In this document: positions 4,043 to 6,739 of the stretch, piece by piece
Layout: the number at the start of each line of letters is the position of its first letter
How positions within the stretch are numbered: the stretch's first letter is position 1
NCBI GenBank assembly: GCA_016741945.1
Contig: JACVCQ010000139.1
Span: forward strand, 1-6,739
Direction: 5' to 3'
DNA from: Chitinophagaceae bacterium
Lineage (GTDB): Bacteria > Bacteroidota > Bacteroidia > Chitinophagales > Chitinophagaceae
DNA: 6,739 nucleotides
Notes under the pieces: generated by a model
Seen by the model: the letters and a program-made list of their open reading frames with translations, nothing else
Database searches by the model: none
Told to the model about the DNA's origin: nothing
Made by a program: the position numbers and the translations under genes

Positions 4043-6739
4043 ATGGAAAAAAAGTACTGGCAAAGTTTTGGAGAGCTGAATCAGTCTGAGGCTTACAATA
4101 AAGAAGTAAAAGACGAGTTCAAGGAAGAATTGCCTTTTGTAGGTGATGAAAGCAAGAGTTTCCTGGAAACAGCTGCTCCGCGCAGAGACTTTCTGAAGTA
4201 CCTGGGATTTAGTACTGCCGCTGCTGCCGTAGCTGCCAGTTGTGAAATGCCCGTAAAGAAAGCCATTCCTTTTGCTAATAAGCCCGAAGATATCGTTCCG
4301 GGTATCTCAAATTATTATGCCACCACTTACGTACAAGATGGTGATGTAGTAAGCGTTTTAGCGAAAGTGCGTGATGGTCGTCCAATTAAAATTGAAGGTA
4401 ATGATCTGAGCCCGATCACTAAAGGTGGAACATCTGCCCGTGTTCAGGCTTCTGTGTTAGACCTCTATGATACTGCTCGTTTACGTTTCCCTACCATTGA
4501 TGGTAAAGAGGTAACATTCGAAGCAATTGATAAAGCATTGGCCGGTGCAGTGGGCGGTAACGTGGTGATCTTAACCAGCACCATCACTTCGCCTTCTACC
4601 AAAGCTATTGTTGCTGAGTTCCTCGCAAAAAATCCTGGTAGCCGTCACGTAACATATGATGCAGTTTCTTACAGTGCAATGTTACTGGCGAATGAAGCTA
4701 CTTATGGTGTTCGCGGTATTCCTTCTTATCATTTTGAGAATGCCAAAGCGATCGTGAGTCTGGGTGCTGATTTCCTCGGTACTTGGTTAAGTCCGGTTGA
4801 ATTCTCTAAACAATATGCTACCGGTAAAAAGATCGACGAGAAGAACCCAAGCATGAGCAAGCACATTCATTTTGAATCTGTAGCTTCTTTGACCGGTTCT
4901 AATGCTGATGAAAAATATTTACACCGCCCATCTGAAACAGGTGCTATTGCTGCTGCTTTATTGAGTGCAGTAAATGGACAAGCTGTTACAGGTATCAGTG
5001 ATGCAGAACTGAAAGCGGGTATTGAAAAAGCTGCGAAAGCGCTGAATGAAAATAAAGGTGCAGCATTGGTGGTAGCAGGTAGCAATGATGTGAATGTTCA
5101 GATCATTGTAAATGCGATCAATAATGCGATTGGTGCCGGTGGAACTACCATTAATTGGGGTGTATTGAATCACCAGCGTGCGGGTGTGGATGCTGATTTT
5201 GTGAGATTGGTGGAAGACATGAATGCAGGCATTGTAAACACTTTATTGGTGTATGGTGCAAATCCTGCTTATACCTGGTTCGATGCTGAGAAATTCAAAG
5301 CCGGACTGAAAAAAGTAAGAACTACTGTTTCTTTTGCTTCTAAAATGGATGAAACTGCTGAACTGTGCAAGTTCGTTGTACCCGATCATCACTATCTGGA
5401 AAGCTGGGGTGATGCAGAAGCAAAAACCGGTCATTTCTCTTTTATCCAACCTACTATTTATCCTTTATTCAAAACACGTCAGTGGCAAGATAGCTTGCTG
5501 AAGTGGAGTGGTAATACATCAGATTATCTCGCTTATCTGAAAAACTTCTGGAGTGCTAAACTGGGCGGACAAACCGGTTGGGATAAAGCATTGCAAGATG
5601 GTGTGATCAGCATTGGCGAATCAGCTACCAAGCCCGGCTCTTTCAATGGAGCTGCTGTAAGTGCTGCAGTTGCCGCTGCTACATCAGGTAAGAAAGGTGG
5701 TAAGTATGAATTAGTGTTATATGAAAAAGTAGGTATCGGTGCTGGACAAGGTGCTTCTAACCCATGGTTACAAGAGTTGCCGGATCCTGTTACACGTGCT
5801 ACTTGGGACAACTATGTTATTGTTTCTCCTACGTTGGCGAGAACTATTTTGGATATCGATTTGAACAATGGCGGACAAGCGGATGCGTATGAAGTGAATC
5901 CTCCGAAGAAAGTGGTGAAAGTATCTGCTAACGGCAAAGAAATTTCACTGCCTGTATTGATCATCCCGGGTACACATCCTGATACCATCGGTATCGCAGT
6001 AGGATATGGACGCAGCAATAATATTGGTAAAGCAGCTGCCGGTGTTGGACAAAATGCCTTCCCAATGGCAAGCATCAGCAATGGTGTAGTAAGCTTTAGC
6101 AATAGCAGTGTTGAGATCACTGTAACCGGCGAAAAATATCCGGTTGCATTGACGCAAACACACAATCGTTATGATACCACTCAAGGTAATCGTACCGAGG
6201 TAATGAAAGAATTGACACTGGCCGACTATAAGAAACATCCAACAGAGATCCGTGAAGAGCGTGATCATGAATTGAAGCCTTGGGGCGGATTGGAGAAATT
6301 CGAAAGTCAAGGTACCATTTATCCTGTGTTCGACAGACCGGGTATCAAATGGGGCATGAGCGTAGACCTGAACACTTGTACCGGTTGTGGTGCTTGTGTG
6401 GTGGCTTGTAATGCTGAGAACAACGTTTCTGTTGTAGGTAAGCCGGAAGTATTACGCGGACATGAAATGCATTGGTTACGTATCGACCGTTATTACAGTG
6501 GTGATATGGATAATCCAAATGTAGTATTCCAGCCTTTGATGTGTCAGCACTGTGATAATGCTCCTTGTGAGAACGTTTGTCCGGTAGCAGCTACGAACCA
6601 CAGTTCAGAAGGCATCAACCAAATGACTTATAACCGTTGTATCGGTACCAGATATTGTGCGAACAACTGTCCATATAAAGTACGTCGCTTTAACTGGTCA
6701 GACTACACCGGATCAGACAGCTTTGGTAACAACCCGGAA
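4043..6739 (+). CDS. actB: Alternative complex III subunit ActB, Tat-variant molybdopterin-oxidoreductase-like iron-sulfur protein (3' end missing)
   Basis: The frame is open from ATG 4043 to the window edge (899 codons); family members have about 1,000 residues, so the C-terminus is missing. The start MEKKYWQSFGELNQSE, then APRRDFLKYLGF (R47, R48) and AAVAASC with C67, is the internal Tat-like signal of this family; C67 could be lipidated. Residues about 85-740 resemble molybdopterin oxidoreductases but lack the N-terminal Fe-S cysteines, in line with ActB's known lack of molybdenum cofactor. The Fe-S domain has C779-x2-C782-x2-C785-x3-C789, then C834, C837, C842, C846, then C866-x5-C872-x3-C876, in which T869 stands where a second Cys would be, as expected for a 3Fe-4S site. 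Known ActB carries three 4Fe-4S and one 3Fe-4S cluster and passes electrons within the complex. It lies downstream of actA in the same orientation, with actC (NrfD-like quinol-binding subunit) expected next. Confidence 0.95.
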   Translation, partial: MEKKYWQSFGELNQSEAYNKEVKDEFKEELPFVGDESKSFLETAAPRRDFLKYLGFSTAAAAVAASCEMPVKKAIPFANKPEDIVPGISNYYATTYVQDGDVVSVLAKVRDGRPIKIEGNDLSPITKGGTSARVQASVLDLYDTARLRFPTIDGKEVTFEAIDKALAGAVGGNVVILTSTITSPSTKAIVAEFLAKNPGSRHVTYDAVSYSAMLLANEATYGVRGIPSYHFENAKAIVSLGADFLGTWLSPVEFSKQYATGKKIDEKNPSMSKHIHFESVASLTGSNADEKYLHRPSETGAIAAALLSAVNGQAVTGISDAELKAGIEKAAKALNENKGAALVVAGSNDVNVQIIVNAINNAIGAGGTTINWGVLNHQRAGVDADFVRLVEDMNAGIVNTLLVYGANPAYTWFDAEKFKAGLKKVRTTVSFASKMDETAELCKFVVPDHHYLESWGDAEAKTGHFSFIQPTIYPLFKTRQWQDSLLKWSGNTSDYLAYLKNFWSAKLGGQTGWDKALQDGVISIGESATKPGSFNGAAVSAAVAAATSGKKGGKYELVLYEKVGIGAGQGASNPWLQELPDPVTRATWDNYVIVSPTLARTILDIDLNNGGQADAYEVNPPKKVVKVSANGKEISLPVLIIPGTHPDTIGIAVGYGRSNNIGKAAAGVGQNAFPMASISNGVVSFSNSSVEITVTGEKYPVALTQTHNRYDTTQGNRTEVMKELTLADYKKHPTEIREERDHELKPWGGLEKFESQGTIYPVFDRPGIKWGMSVDLNTCTGCGACVVACNAENNVSVVGKPEVLRGHEMHWLRIDRYYSGDMDNPNVVFQPLMCQHCDNAPCENVCPVAATNHSSEGINQMTYNRCIGTRYCANNCPYKVRRFNWSDYTGSDSFGNNPE

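Noticed and set aside
4148..4500. Active Mo-bis-MGD oxidoreductase
   Set aside because: The N-terminal Fe-S cysteine set and clear metal-ligand position of active enzymes are not seen, and the actA context plus the Tat-variant start identify it as ActB.
4867..6310. Several minus-strand frames of 68-121 codons
   Set aside because: All lie opposite actB, whose frame is continuous and has clear family motifs; they are shadows of its codon pattern.

Overview
The window looks like a piece of a Bacteroidota chromosome, most likely Chitinophagaceae or a close relative. The reasons are the actA-actB order of alternative complex III with a Tat-variant, cofactor-less molybdopterin-oxidoreductase-like ActB, the absence of Shine-Dalgarno sequences before the starts, a TTTG/TAnnTTTG promoter-like pair, and a PurN of the form I associate with Bacteroidota. 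The genus assignment is inference from protein style, not from a search.

Layout. The minus-strand block (1-2343) holds, in transcription order, a small two-helix membrane domain joined in frame to PurN (1390-2343), then an SGNH/GDSL-like membrane-anchored protein (181-1227), then the first 52 codons of an MBOAT O-acyltransferase (1-156, cut by the window edge). A divergent intergenic region (2344-2641) follows, with a 67-bp imperfect palindrome and a probable promoter for the plus-strand genes. The plus-strand block holds actA (2642-3904), a 138-bp gap with a GC-rich hairpin, and actB (4043-6739, open at the right edge after 899 codons).

How the genes work together. ActA (six CXXCH heme motifs) and ActB (large catalytically silent Mo-protein-like domain plus Fe-S domain) are two subunits of alternative complex III, the quinol:cytochrome c or quinol:oxidase electron-transfer complex that replaces bc1. 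actC-F and a terminal oxidase would be expected to the right. The MBOAT/SGNH pair looks like a surface-polymer O-acylation pair. PurN is the GAR formyltransferase of purine synthesis and appears unrelated to both neighbours.

The most unusual stretch is 1956-2074. Three different arrays, all with a seven-base unit, plus a run of seven G (minus strand) form the whole in-frame linker between the membrane domain and PurN. Gain or loss of one G, or of one heptamer, would break or remake the fusion, and one array runs into the place where PurN would normally start. No RNA gene, insertion sequence or CRISPR array was seen.
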